Source: Nicotiana tabacum (Eukaryota; Streptophyta; Magnoliopsida; Solanales; Solanaceae). From it: DNA of 64,000 nucleotides. Shown here piece after piece: positions 27,483-40,900 of this stretch (positions are counted from its first letter, which is position 1; the number at the start of each line of letters is the position of its first letter). The position numbers and the translations under genes are program-made. The stretch is from NCBI RefSeq assembly GCF_000715075.1, contig NC_134096.1, positions 66,469,026-66,533,025 of the forward strand, read 5' to 3'. The notes below the pieces were generated by a model. That model made no database searches and had not been told where the DNA came from. It saw only the letters and a list, made by a program, of their open reading frames with translations.

Positions 27483-27639
27483 AGGCATGACTTATGTGAA
27501 CAATGCAACAAGTGAGGAGAAACAGGCACTTATGCTGCCAACACAAGAAAATTTCTTCACTAAGGATCAATACAAAACAGCTGGTGAATTTGTTGCAGAA
27601 GACTACCACAAATGACTGTTCCAACAATAGTCCAGGTTT

Positions 27640-28900
27640 TATCACTTTAATGGCAAATGCAACTGCTAATGATCATGTTTGGATAGGGGACTTAGGTGGT
27701 ACTCACCATGTGACACATTGCAAGAATGCTTTAGGTAATCTTAGAAAAGCAGATCATAGAATAGATGGAGTACAGTCACCTACAAGCAGTAAAGCAGAAA
27801 TTACACATACAGGAGATGCAGTAGTTTTAGGGAATAAAACTATTGAAGGAGTTCTGTATGTGTCAGATTTTAAATTTAACTTATTGTCAGTGTCAAAACT
27901 CACTAGACAGTTATGTTTCCCATTTGGTTTTTACCCTGATTTCTGTATATTTCAGGGGCTCTACAATGGCAAGGTGATGGGGATTGGTAGAGAAAACAGC
28001 GGATTATACTTGATAAAAGAAAATTTACCAACAGCAGCAATTAGTTTTTTGAAGGAAAATGGAGAAACAGCACTATGGCATTTGAGGCTAGGTCATGCAT
28101 CAACAAAATCTATGCAGCATATTTCAGAACTAAAGAATAAGATACAAGCTAGAGAGCAGGACAATTGTGAGGTGTGCCACTTGGCAAGGCAATGTCAACT
28201 ATAGTTTCCACTTAGTAGGACCAGGTCAAGTAGTTGTTTTCAGCTCATACACATGGATATTTGGGGACCTCATAAGGTACCTACATATGAGAAGTAGTTG
28301 TTGTAATAAAGAACTTTTTTGCAATGATAAACACTCAGTTTGAAGCTACTGTGAAAGTTGTTAGATTAGATAATGGTACTGAGTTCTTCAACTCTCAATG
28401 CAATGGTTTGTTTGCTTCTCTGGGAATCATACACCAAAGTAGTTGTCCATACACCCCACAACAAAATGGGGTGATTGAATGGAAACATAGGCATATACTG
28501 GAGGTTGCAAGAGCCTTAAAATTCCAAAGCTCGATTCCTAGGAGGTTCTGGGGTAATTGTGTAAGAACTGCAGTATACTTGATAAACAAACTGCCCACTA
28601 GTATTTTGCAAGGAAGATCACTTTATGAGTTATTGTATCGCAAGCCATCCAAAATAGATCACTTAAGGGTATTTGGTTGCTTATGTTATGCGAGTAACCT
28701 GCCTAAAGGTGACAAGTTCACAGTTAGAGCTAAAAGGGTTGTTCTTATTAAATACTCAGAAACAAAAAAAGGGTTATAGGCTGTATGATCTAGAGAATAC
28801 AACTATATTTGTTAGCATAGATGTAGTATTTAAAGAGCAAGTTTTTCCTTTTGAAAGAACTATAGACTTAGATTGTACAGAGGATCTATTCACTCTTTAA
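27640..28900 (+). pseudogene. copia protease and integrase remnant
   Basis: The protease active site, normally a DSGATHH type, reads WIGDLGGTHHVTH, so the conserved Ser is lost. Pre-integrase HLRLGHASTKSM is present. The integrase core is shortened: the catalytic region around the first Asp (28230-28320) is broken, while VRLDNGTEFFNS and PQQNGVIEWKHRHILE remain. The end (FGCLCYASNLPKGDKF) is normal. A stop near 28204 and a frame change near 28779 are visible. Confidence 0.75.
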
Positions 28901-28988
28901 CATTCAGTTGTAGAAGCAAATATGCATCAACCACATGCACCTGTGATTCCAACCACAACCCAGAACATACCAACCACAACCTAACCAG

Positions 28989-30565
28989 TTGTTGGTTACA
29001 GAAGTAGAGAATGCTAGTGTGGAAACAGACATAGATCATGCAGGTTCTGATGAAGAACATGAGACTGCAACTGCTGCTCCAATAAATGAGAATCATATTC
29101 ATGTTGTCCTTGAACCAGTAACTGAGATAACAGATGTCCAGGAACCTTTCTTGGATACAATAGAAGAAGCAGGAACAGTAGAAATGCATTCACAACCAGC
29201 ATCTACAAAAGTAGAGACTAGGAAATCTAGTCGACAAGGAAGACCCTCTGTTTGGCTTAAAGATTACATCACTACTGCTAAGACACACACTAACACTGCC
29301 CATTCAATCTCAAATGCCCTCTCTTATGATCATCTATCTCCTGCATATCAGTCGTATCTCAATATTTTTTCAGTTCTAACTGAACCACAATCCTTTAAGG
29401 AAGCTGCACATGATCCAAGATGGATAGAAGCTATGGACCAAAAGATCCTCTACCAAATAGATGTCAATAATGCATTCCTACAAGGGGATCTTTATGAAGA
29501 AGTATACATGGTCTAGCCACAGGGTTTTCAATGACAGGGGAAAAATAAAGCTTGCAGACTATTGATATCACTCTATGGCCTGAAACATGCTTCAAGATAG
29601 TGGAATATTAAGCTAACAGATGCCTTAGTGGGAGCAGGATATCAGCAGAGTGCATATGATCACTCTCCGTTCACTAAGCAGACAACACATGATATTGTAA
29701 TTATCTTGGTGTATGTTGATGATATCTTGATCACTGGTAGAAATATTTTCCTTGTGGAAGAGTCCAAAAGTACATTACACAACAGTTTTAAAGTCAAAGA
29801 TTTGGGTGAACTCAGATATTTCTTAGGCATTGAAGTAATGAGATCAGATAAGAGGATGTTATTAAACCAGAGAAAATATGCACCGGAGTTAATCTCCAGC
29901 ATAGGACTAGCTGCTGTCAAACTTGCATCCACTCCTATTGAATAATCAAAAACTCACTACTACAGAGTATGACAAACATGTAGGGCACAATGGTGATGAA
30001 AAACTACAGGATGTGGGAAGTTATCAGAGGTTGGTAGGTTAGTTACTCTATCTGACCATCACACGACCTGACATTTATTTTGCAGTACAAGGTTTGGGTT
30101 AGTTCATGCAACATCCTAAGCAGTCACACTTAATTGCTGCACTTAGAGTGGTCAGGTATATTAAAGGTTCACCTGGTCTTGGTGTCTTTCTCAAAAGGGG
30201 CCCTATTACTCATCTTTCTACCTTCTGTGATTCTGATTGGGCAGCACGTCCAAACACATGAAGGCCGATAACTGGATATGTTGTAAAACTGGGGGATTCC
30301 TTATTGTTCTGGAAGTCTAAGAAGCAGCAGACAATGAGTCGAAGCTCAGCTGAAACTGAATATAGAAGCCTTGCAGTAGTAGCAGCTGAGGTTACTTGGC
30401 TAGTTGGATTATTGCAGGAGTTGACTATTGAAATACATCAACATGTTGATCTATCTTCGACTCACTGTCTGCTGATCTTATGACAAAAGGACTCGGTGTT
30501 GCTCAACACTCTTTTCTTCTTTCCAATCTAGGAGTGTTCAATGCTTTCCTTCCTCCAACTTGAGG
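28989..30565 (+). pseudogene. copia RT and RNase H remnant with internal RT deletion
   Basis: A Glu/Thr-rich linker (29000-29250) leads to FKEAAHDPRWIEAMDQKI. The sequence then jumps directly to LYQIDVNNAFLQGDLYEEVY, so the N-terminal fingers of RT are deleted at about 29449. Stops follow at 29514 and 29535. The YVDD box is intact (IILVYVDDILITGRN). RNase H is present at 30010-30450 (CDSDWAARPNT, SRSSAETEYRSLA) with an in-frame stop near 30260. Confidence 0.75.
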
Positions 30566-30573
30566 GGGAGTCT

Positions 30574-30800
30574 TGGGATATAGGGGGTACCAAAGTGTAC
30601 ATCATAAAAGTATAGGGTGTTTTAGAGTTAGTTAAAAGGGTTAGTTAAAGTGGTTAGTGGATATCTGTGTATGAGCTGTCATTTAGTTAGTGAGCACCAT
30701 ATAACCTTGTATTGGACAATGGCATTGTTATTAGAAGAATACAATTTCGATTTCTCCTCTTCTACATTTCTCAATCTTCCTCCTTGCCCATAATCTAACA
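30574..30800 (+). repeat. 3' LTR of the short-LTR copia element
   Basis: 227 bp, same length as the 5' LTR, preceded by the polypurine tract and followed by TTCTCTTCC of the target. Confidence 0.85.
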
Positions 30801-33417
30801 TTCTCTTCCGGGGGAGTGTTTACTCAATTTTTATGACAGCTCTCAACATCGAGAAATAGGAACAAGAGAGACATTGGTTTTTTTCCGGCTTTGGCCATCA
30901 AAATGACGTTCAGGAATTTGTGGATATATGCATATCACATCATGGTACTATCTTCCTTTTCTTTGTGGGGTTTTGGCCATATCTTAGTCCCTGAAATTTT
31001 GCATAAAGTCATTCTTATTATAGGGTGCATAAAATAAGGAGTAACCGCTTTGCCATTTGGTGAGAGAATGTCGTCATCTTCGGCAGTTTGTAGATTCTCC
31101 GTTCTGAGAAAATTATCAGGCTTAATACATACTTTTCCTCCAGCTTCATTATAGACAAATTAACTCAAATAGCCGCTCACCTGATCTCTCAAACTATAAA
31201 TAGTCGGCGTATGTATATATATATATACACACACACAATTCACGTATAATATATGCATAATTATGTATAATTAATGTATAATTTATGTATACCGATTAGA
31301 AAAAAGTAAAAATTGAATCTTACGACCTATTTGTGTAACAATCCCTTCATTATACGCAAATTCTTTTGATACACCTTATTTTCACATACAACCTTTTACA
31401 CACTAATCGCCCTGAAATTAAATTTTGCTTAAAGTCCTTCTTATAAAAGTGGCATGCGCATAGCCAGCAGGCAAGGTCTAGAGGATTTCATGGTAACTCA
31501 AATATGTACTTGTATCTAAGTACAAAGTTTGAATGGTCACAACATGATATTTAACAGACATGCTTGGTGGTTCCGCTTGCCTTGTGGCGGTCCCCGTGAT
31601 TTTAGAGTTATGGATGCATAATTGCATTTAATATTTTTTTTATAATCGTGGTGTATGAGTTAACTTGACTTAACTGCATTTAACATTGGTGGATACCAAT
31701 AAGCATAGATGTACAATTTTAAAATTTATGATCTTAAATAATTTATATAATATTTTTATGTTATAAAATTATATCATTAGATTAAGGTTAAATGAGAAGT
31801 TTAAAATATAAATTGTTTCTAAATATTAAAAAAAAAGTATAAAATAATGAAATAGAGGAAGTGGTACCCTTTATTTTATTTTCCGAATTATTAAAATAGG
31901 CGTGCAATACACATTAATATGCAATTGCAGGTCACACTAATTCGGTAGTGCAAAAAATGTTATACATGTAGTGCATAGAAATTAAACTTGTCACTAGTAC
32001 AAAATAGTGTATGAAATAATATTATTCTCTAATAATTTGTCTCTTAATGGGAATATATGGGAAGATTTACTTGCGCCATAAATCTTCGTCCGGATTAATC
32101 CGCGGCTCCACGCAACATTATGAGTTAAAGTATTATTTCTTCCCATAAGCATGCCATTATCCTTAATCTGATTACCACTATATATTTTCACTAATGATTG
32201 TAATATGATGCATCTCTATATTTATAAGATAATTGATGATTGTTCACCAATTGGCTATAACACGACGTCCAGAAATTAGGGAACATATGCATATCAATTT
32301 ATTACATCATACCAATAAACACAAAAATATGTCTTAATTACATATAAATTTTTATAACTTTAACTATAACTAGGTAATAAATCTTCTCCCACTTCAATAT
32401 TTCAATTTGTGACTCTTTAAGTTAAATTAATTATTTATTATAAATATCGAGTGTGAATAATTAATCTCTCTCCTCCCGCCCCGCCCCCGTCCCCGCCCAA
32501 ACCATAAGGATTGTAAGAATTGAAGAGAGGAACAGAGAACAAATTACAAGAATATATAACAGTCGGTCAACAAGGTCCATTTAATTTTTTTCCTTTGGTG
32601 TGGTTTAAAATAAATAGATAAACGCATTCTCGTTGTGTCATCTTAACTTTTTAAGTTAGACAATTCACATAATTCAACATAATAATGTTTTGATTCAAAT
32701 CCCATTACTAACCACTAAAACTTACGTGCTCGGACAAATGGAAAAGAAAAAAGTGAAGCTGCATGTTATAAGAGCACGTGTTACGTACTTAAAATAAATT
32801 AAAAAAAAGTATAATTTCTTTCATTAGTTTAAGTTCTTATAACTATTCACATAATTTAACACACTCAGAATAAAGGCGAGTTAAAATTTAAAGTTTATGA
32901 ATTCTGAATTTTTTATCGAACTCATAGTTCGTCTTAATTATTAAATTTAATTAAATATTTATATATATATTTAATTAAATTTTCTAATACGATCTAAGCA
33001 AAAGCTACTAAATTTGTTACTTCATTTTCTTGCTCCGTCCCAAACTAAGAATCTATAGTCCCCATATAAAGTTAAAAGTTCAAACAAATTCAAATATGCG
33101 ACTATTAGAAGTCTTAGACTAATTAATAGTACAAAAGTTGATGGAGTCAAAAGAAAAAGACGACAAGTTTAACTCCTCCATGTAACCTTAATATAATAAA
33201 TATTTTTTGTCAAATAGCGCAAGAAATCAAAATTCACAATACACTTGCTAGTAATTGCTTCGAACCTCTGTTTTCCCAACAAATATATACTCCTATGTAG
33301 TATGACTGAAGCATTAATTTTCCAATCCACCCACGTTTCCCTTCACTATTAGTAACCCCCTAGCTCAAGTGCTAGCTCCAACTTCTCAGGATATTAATTC
33401 CTTATTCACAATTTGCC
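30801..33417. other. Intergenic and upstream region of the NRT2.7-like gene
   Basis: No gene supported. Contains (TA)n(CA)n microsatellite at about 31210-31238, overlapping ATGTATAATT words at 31238-31290, and a GC-rich CCCGCCCCGCCCCCG stretch at 32475-32497 in otherwise AT-rich sequence. The last 150 bp are presumably the 5' untranslated region and proximal promoter of the transporter; I see no unambiguous TATA box. Confidence 0.5.
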
Positions 33418-36400
33418 ATGGAACAAACACAATCAAACTCCAAAATTGATCAGTCCCTTAATTTTTCTATAGCAGTAGATTATGATCAGAAAGCCACAGA
33501 ATTTTGTCCATTTTCATTATCTTCACCTCACATGCGAGCTTTTCACCTTGCATGGCTCTCTCTATTTTCTTGTTTCTTCTCCACTTTTGCTATCCCCCCA
33601 CTTCTTGAAGTCATTCGTAAAGACCTTAATCTCACTGAAATTGACATAGGAAGAGCTGGAATTGCTTCTTTCGTTGGTTCCATTTTCTCTCGCCTCGCTA
33701 TGGGCCCCGCATGTGACGTGTTCGGTCCACGTGTTGCCTCTGCCACGCTGTCTCTCCTCACTGCCCCAATAGTTCTCTCCACTTGTCTCATCTCCTCCCC
33801 ACAAGGCTTCATCTTGGTTCGGTTTTTAATCGGATTTTGCTTGGGAAATTTCGTGGCTAGCCAATTTTGGATGAGTTCAATGTTCTCTGGATGTGTTGTT
33901 GGGCTTGCTAATGGTTTCGCTGCGGGTTGGGCCAATGTTGGGTCTGGTCTGACCCAATTAGCCATGCCACTCGTATATTCACTCTTTACAAGCTGCTTAA
34001 ACATACCTTCATTTATTTCGTGGCGTATTGCATTTATTTTCCCTGCAATATTTCAAGCCGTGACAGCAATTATGGTCCTAGTGTACGGCCAAGACTTGCC
34101 TGATGGTAACTACAAGCGCAAGAAAATAACAGGAACTAAATACCACAAGCCTAGTGAAAATATTTTGAGCATACTTTTAAATGGGCTAAAGAATTACAGG
34201 GGATGGATATTGGGTTTAACATATGGATTTTGCTTTGGAGTTGAATTAACTACAGATAATATAATAGCGGAGTATTATTACAATAGGTTTCATGTAAAAA
34301 TTGATGTAGCAGGGGCGATTGCGGCGAGTTTTGGGCTGGCGAATTGTGTGTCGAGGCCAGTAGGTGGGATTATTTCAGATAAAATGGGGAAGAGATTTGG
34401 GATGAGAGGGAGGTTATGGAGTTTGTGGGTGGTGCAAACGGTGGCTGGATTGTTGTGTGTACTGCTTGGGCGAGTGAATACAGTTGGGGTGTCTGTTTTG
34501 GTAATGGCTTGTTTTTCTCTGTTTGTTCAAGCTGCTTCAGGCCTCACATTTGGTATTGTGCCTTTTGTTTCCAAAAGGTAAATCCACAAATTTCCTGATC
34601 TTAATTTCTTTTATTAGTATTTTATATACTGACGGTTCAATATTTGTGAATGCTCAAGTCATTATTTACAAATAATTACATCACTCCAGATATCATAATG
34701 TACAAGTTAAACTAGTATCATAGTTAAACTCTATCAATTGATGGTGTCAGCTATTTTTTTTCTTTTTGGAAATACGGAAGTAAACTCTTTATTAGTTAGC
34801 GTTAACTGATATACGTGGGGGAATTTTTCGGATGCTTGTTGTTATTGCTTCCTTTGTTTATTTTTTGGGTTCTTAGATTGTTGTTATTATCTTTCTTGCT
34901 TTTGTAGACGTTGATATTGTTCATTAATTTTTTTTATCTTATTGAGCCGAGGGTTTACCGAAAATATTCTTTCTATCTCCTAAGGATAGGGATAATGTAT
35001 GTATATATCCTCCACATACCTCACTTGTGTAACTCTATTGGGTTTGTTGTTGTTCCTCTTTCAACTGCAACAAACTAAGACCTCGTTTGCCTATAAAATT
35101 CAAAAAAAAAAAGTGTTTGTCAATGAAATTTTGTAAGTTTTTGAAAAATTTGCGAAAATGATTTTTACAAAATCAAAAAGTGCTTTTGACCAATTTTTAA
35201 AAATTTTCCAAAAAATATTTTTTTCTCTCACAGAAGTGCAATATTTTCAAGTGAAATAAATGTTCAAATATAATTTTAAATTCTAAATATATATTTTTTT
35301 AACTTAACTCTAAATATTTTTTTTTAAAAGAAAATTTATGTCCAAACTCCTATTAATTATTCCATTAGGACATGAGAGGGAACCTACCTCAATGATAAAG
35401 GATACAGTAACTCCCTTGAATGTTCACCTGAATTTATTGGGAATAGGCAAATCCAACCATTTTAAAATATAAATAAATATTTTTCGCACAAGCTAAGAAA
35501 GGTGCATCTCCTCGATCCCTGACTTACTAGGACTGTTGAGTGCACCGTAAGGCCAAGAGTCTTTGTCATTTTTCCTCTTTAGAACAGTTCAACAATTCCT
35601 AGGACTGCTGCCAAAAGACTGTATAAAGGTATTTTGAGTCCAAAATACCATTATTTAGGTTTCGGATACTTAAAAGCATAGTCATACTATAGGAGTCACA
35701 ATAGGACACGTAGACTAAACGTGGAGTAAGAAACTATGCTCATAATACTCACATTTATTTTCGAGATTAATTTTAGAGGTGGTAAAATCAACATAATTTT
35801 AGTAATTTGTCTAGTCCATCCAAGTTTGAGTTGTTTATTGACTTGACATAACAGGTTGACCAGAAATGTTTCATTAAACTATTATATTAAAACGGACAAA
35901 AATAGTGTAATATAACAAGTCAAAATGCTACTCTAATTCAAACATATAAACTTATATTTGGAGAGAGAATGATGTGAACTGAAGAACTATATCCACTTTC
36001 ACATTTTCTTAAAGCAAACTAACAAGGGAGGATGCTTGGGTCATGTTAGAGGAATTGAGTTATGACGTATTATTTTGACCTGTGTTGATTCAGTTCTTTA
36101 AGCCCAAATTTTGAGAAGATTGACTTACGATTGCGTTTATTGATTTGATATGTGTTTACGGGTCCAATTTGATATATTTTCTTGTGATTGTAGGTCATTA
36201 GGAGTGATATCAGGGATGACGGGAAGTGGTGGGACTTTAGGAGCAGTGATAACACAATTACTACTATTTTCAGGTTCCTCCAAATTCTCAACCCAAACGA
36301 GCATATCTATTATGGGACTAATGATGCTTGTCTTTACTCTGCCGATTACCCTTATCTATTTCCCCAGGTGGGGCGGGATGTTTTGTGGATTTTCAATATA

Positions 36401-36434
36401 TGAAGACGATGAAAACTTTCACCAAATAGATTAA
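33418..36434 (+). CDS. NRT2.7: High-affinity nitrate transporter, NRT2.7 type (2 exons)
   Basis: Exons 33418-34577 and 36194-36434 join in phase across a 1616-bp GT-AG intron (codon 387 is split) and give 466 residues, close to the usual size of NRT2.7. The start is ATG in a favourable context (GCCATGG). It is a major facilitator with about 12 membrane segments. The loop 2-3 signature runs from residue 95 (GPACDVFGPR), the NRT2 nitrate signature AAGWANVG is at 168-175, and a second glycine-rich signature GMTGSGGTLGAVITQ opens exon 2. The N-terminus (FCPFSLSSPHMRAFHLAWLS) matches NRT2.7 rather than other NRT2 members. In Arabidopsis NRT2.7 loads nitrate into the vacuole of seeds; the same role here is inference. 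The C-terminal tail is short and acidic. No disabling change seen. Confidence 0.9.
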
Positions 36435-36495
36435 GATTTTGCGACTGCTTTTGAATGTTCAGGACTCACGTAGGATCCAAAAAGTAAATTGAGTG

Positions 36496-36568
36496 CTATA
36501 TATATATATATATATGGAAATTAAGTTAGCTAGGAGTTTAAATAGCAATCTTCTTCTTCTTCTTCTTC

Positions 36569-36604
<36 letters not shown>
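36496..36604. repeat. Compound microsatellite behind NRT2.7-like gene
   Basis: (TA)n at about 36498-36516, then (CTT)7 at about 36550-36570 passing directly into (ATT)n to 36604. It lies 60-170 bp after the stop codon, so it is probably in the 3' untranslated region, and should be polymorphic between lines. Confidence 0.85.
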
Positions 36605-36605
<1 letters not shown>

Positions 36606-37559
36606 GTGTAGTTTTGGTATGATACTGGTGTATTGGAGTGTTTATAGTAATACAATTAAAGTGGCTTTCAAGAGCAAAAACCATGAAGAGGTCATCAATT
36701 CTGATGGATTTATATGGTCAAATACTTGTTTGCCTTTATTATGAGATTTACACAGCAAATATATTGCCATATTACTCAACACACACACAAAAAGAAGGGA
36801 TAATAGTGCTACTTATCCTTAGCAAATTTCGATTTTAGTCCTTGTAATATCCGACTAAAAACTATTTACCTTTAATTAATACAATTAGACGATTTTGGTC
36901 TTTCTGTTAACAAAATCTTTGACAGCGCGCAAAGGGACTACCAGCATGAAGATTAAATATGTTTAGTAGGATATACCTATACTCAAACTAATATTTATTA
37001 CTTTTTCCTCCCATTTAATTGATGCGGTTTAATTGGACATGAAATTTAAGCGGAAAAAAAAATTAAGTTTGTAATCTAAAACAAGTCATAAGATAGCTGC
37101 GCATCACATAAATGGGACAGAACGAGCAATAATTAAGGGACCAAAATTGAAATTTTCCCATTTCTAAAACTAGCTCAAACGAATATGATTAGCAACTAAC
37201 AGCAGCTTAAATTCTTCGAATTCTTGCACTTGAGCAAAGATGATGCCTTTGCCACGGATATTCCGCAACTTTATATGCGGTTAACATTAAACAGAAAAAA
37301 CTACAGAGTATCAGTGTATCTTAATCAGTCAGAAACAGTGTGTTTTCTTACAGAAGGATCCTGTTTATGATGTGCACTTCAAATACGCTATAGCACGAAG
37401 ATCACGGAATTAAACCTTGAACTTTTGGTTGAATAGTTTTCGGCTAATGAGAAATATTTTAGGTAATACATGAGCCAAATATGTCAAGTTTCCACATTTT
37501 GAATTAGACCATGTTATATTGACACTAAATTGTGACATCAATTTGAACGCCGGAAGTCT
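36605..37559. other. Intergenic, nothing supported
   Basis: AT-rich. It should hold the end of the NRT2.7-like transcript and the left border of the gypsy element, but I could not place that border and found no copy of the element's LTR here. Confidence 0.5.
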
Positions 37560-37581
37560 CGCTCCTTTGAAGATTCCACCA

Positions 37582-37775
37582 GTGAATGGTTGGATAATCT
37601 TTGGTTCGATAGCAAACTTCACTTCCATTAGGAACTTTGCTATAGAGCCAAATACTATCTAACCACCCCCAGTGGCTTGCGCTCGTGAACGGTCGGGTAA
37701 CCTTTGACCTGATAGCAAACTTTACTTCCCGGTAGGAACTTTGCTACCGATCAATAGATTATCTAATCATCCCGT
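37582..37775 (-). repeat. Direct repeat of about 100 bp in the element's 3' untranslated region
   Basis: Two units, 37582-37665 and 37687-37775, share GATAGCAAACTT(C/T)ACTTCC and TAGGAACTTTGCTA cores and similar ends (TGGATAATC.../TCTAACCACCC). Identity is about 75 percent by eye, so the duplication is old. Confidence 0.7.
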
Positions 37776-37949
37776 AGCAATTCTCCGCTTCCATGCATTG
37801 TTGTTTAAAGTTCTTACTTCTGCTGACGATGTTTCCTTCGTAGTATGCTTTCCGTTGTTGCCTCGTTAAAAACCTTGCCAGTAAAAATCAATTGGGACAA
37901 AATCTGGACGAAGGGAAAAAGAGTGCAGCACATACTTTCAGTATAGGCG

Positions 37950-40900
37950 TTGCTCATCAGCAATACAATCTTTTCAGGTGTCACATTCCAGTTGCTTAGC
38001 AACTTTACTCAGTATTGACTTTCCAATTTGTATGATCATTTCCCGGTGACAGTTGAAACTCGGTAGGGGCCTTCCCACGTCATACCTAGCTTTCCCACGT
38101 TGAGCTCCTGAGTGTTTTGAGATACTTTCCTTAAAATCAAGTCTCCTAATTTGAAATAACGGAGGATGGCTCTTCGATTATAATATTTTTTCAATTCTCT
38201 GTTTTGGGCTGCTATCCTTATATGTGCCAAGTCCCAGCGTTGGCCGAGCAGCTCTAATTTGACCATCATTTCTTCATTGTCTGTTTCTTCATCCGCCCGG
38301 AAATATCTCAGGGTAGGTTCTCCTACTTCCACTGGGATCAAGGTTTCTGCTCTGTACACAAGAGAGAAAGGAGTCTCCCCCGTGCTTGACTTTGGCCGTT
38401 GTTCGATACGCCTATAGTACACTCGGCAGCTCTTCGAGTCATTTGCCTTTGGCTGCTTCCAATCTCTTTTTGAAATTTTGGATAATCACCTTGTTTGTTG
38501 ATTTTGCTTGACCGTTTGTGCTCGGGTGGTACGGTGATGATTTGATTCTTCTGATTTCCAGGTCTTCAAGGAATTTTGTGACCTTTGCGCCTATAAATTG
38601 TGGCACGTTGTCGCAGACTATCTCTTTTGGTATCCCGAACCTGCAAATTATGTTCTCCCACAGGACGTCTACCACTTCACGCTCGCCAATTTTCTGGTAA
38701 GGACCTGATTCAACACACTTAGAAAAGTAGTCAGTTAAAATCAAGAGAAATCTTACCTTTTTGGGGTTCGGCAGCAGCGGGCCGACTATGTCCATTCCTC
38801 ACTTCATAAATAGCCAAGGTGATAGAACCGATTGCAATAACTTTGCCGGTTGGTGTAACAATGGTGCATGGCTTTGACACGTATCGCATTTCTGAACATA
38901 TTCTTTAGCGTCTTGTTCCATCCGGGGCCAGTAGTATCCTGCTCTAACCAGCTTTATTACCAATGAGTCTGCACCCAAGTGATTTCCACGAATCCCTTCG
39001 TGAACTTCTCTCATGACGTAATTAGCTTTGGAGGCTCCTAAGCCTCGAGCCAACGGGCCTTGATAAGCTTTTCTAAACAATTGAACTCCCTAAAGCAGTA
39101 TCGAGCTGCTTTCGTGTACAGCGCCCGAGATGCCTTGGGATCTTCAGGTAGCTTTCCGTGCTCGAGATAGTCAATGATCTCATTTCTCCAGTCCCTGACC
39201 AAATTGGTCGCGTTTATTTCATAATAGTCGTCTATGTCCAATACCGAATTCATTAGCTGCACGACTGTACTAGAGTCCGATCCCTTCATTTCCGTGGACG
39301 ATCCCAGATTGGCTAATGTGTTTGCTTCTGCTTTCCTCGAGATGTGGGTAATTGACCATTCCCTGAACCGTGCGAGCAGAGCATGGACTTTCATTACATA
39401 TTGTTGCATGCGTTCCTCTTTGGCTTCGAAGATCCCGTAGACCCGATTTACTATCAATTGGGAATCACATTTGATTTTTATGACCTCGGAGTCCAGTCCC
39501 CGGGCCAACTCGAGTCCTGCAATCAAAGCCTCATACTTGGCTTCATTGTTAGTCAGAGGAACAGTTCTTATGGCCTGCATTAGGGTTTCTCCCGAAGTCG
39601 TGATTAATACTACACCGAGCCCAGACCCTTTCACATTAGAAGCTCCGTCCGTGAACAAGGTCCAAACTCCCTTTGTCGATTCTGTCACCATCACTGCTTC
39701 TTTGGTAGCCAAAGGCAGCAGTCCTGGACTGAAATCGGCCACAAAATCGGCCAAAACATGTGACTTAATCGCATTTCTAGGTTTATACTCTATATCAAAT
39801 TCACTCATTTCAATAAACCACTTGGATAGCCGACCTGAAAGTTCAGGTTTATGAAGGATATTCTGCAGGGGAAAGGTTGTCACTACGACTATCGGATGAC
39901 ATTGAAAATAAGGCCTAAACATCCGAGCTACAACCACGAGAGCTAAGGCTAATTTTTTCAGATGTGGGTAGCGAGTTTACGCTCCTGTTAAAATTTTACA
40001 AACATAATAAATAGGAGATTGTGTACCTTCATCTTCACGGACTAAAATGGCACTTATCGCTACCTCCGAGACTGCTAAGTAAATGAGTAATTGTTCGCCT
40101 TCCTCCGGTTTCGATGATAATAGAGGGCTCGACAAATACCTTTTTAAATCCTTCAGAGCCTGTTGGCATTCCGGAGTCCATTCGAAGTTGTTCTTCTTTT
40201 TGAGAAGTGAAAAGAAGTGATGACATTTTTTTGAAGATCGGGAAATGAATCTTCTTAAAGCGGTCGGTCTTCCTGTCAACCTTTGAACCTCTTTTACGTT
40301 TGATAGCTGGTCAGGGATGTCTTCGACGGCTTTAATCTTATCGGGGTTGACTTCAATCTCCCTTAACGACACAAGAAACCCCAAGAACTTACCGGAGCTG
40401 ACTTCGAATGCACACTTTTCGGGGTTAGGCTTCATGTTGTGCTTCCTTAGGATGTCAAGGGTTTCTTATAGGTGTTTAAGATGATAACATGTGTTCAAAG
40501 ACTTAACCAGCATATCATCTATGTAAACTTCAATGGTCTTTCCTATTTGTTTCTCAAACATTTTGTTTACAAGTCTCTGATAAGTGGCTCCGGCGTTCTT
40601 TAGCCCGAAAGGCATCACATTATAGCAATATGTGCTGAAGTTCGTTATGAACGAAGTTTTTTCCCGATCCTCTGGGTTCATCTTAGTTTGATTGTACCCG
40701 GATTAAGCATCGATGAAACTCATTAACTCGTGCACGACCGTCGCATCAATCATTTGATCAATGCTTGGCAGTGGGAACGAGTCTTTGGGGCATGCCTTAT
40801 TTAGAACCTTATAGTCTACGCACATGCGAAATTTATTATTCTTCTTGAGAAATACTACTACGCTAGCTAACCAGTCAGGATACTTTACCTCCCAGATTGA

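Larger units (their letters stand above)
26267..30800 (+). mobile_element. Ty1/copia element with 227-bp LTRs, decayed
   Basis: Two LTRs of equal length (26267-26493 and 30574-30800) start TGGGATATAGG and end TCTAACA. They bracket gag, protease, integrase, RT and RNase H remnants in copia order on the + strand. The primer-binding site TGGTATCAAAGC is at 26494-26505 and the polypurine tract TTGAGGGGGAGTC at 30561-30573. The flanks both show TTCTCTT, offset by one T on the left, so the target duplication is imperfect. Many stops and a deletion in RT make it defective. Confidence 0.85.

Noticed and set aside
33543..34004. 153-codon frame antisense to NRT2.7 exon 1
   Set aside because: Shadow of the transporter coding sequence; Arg-rich composition is explained by codon bias on the other strand.
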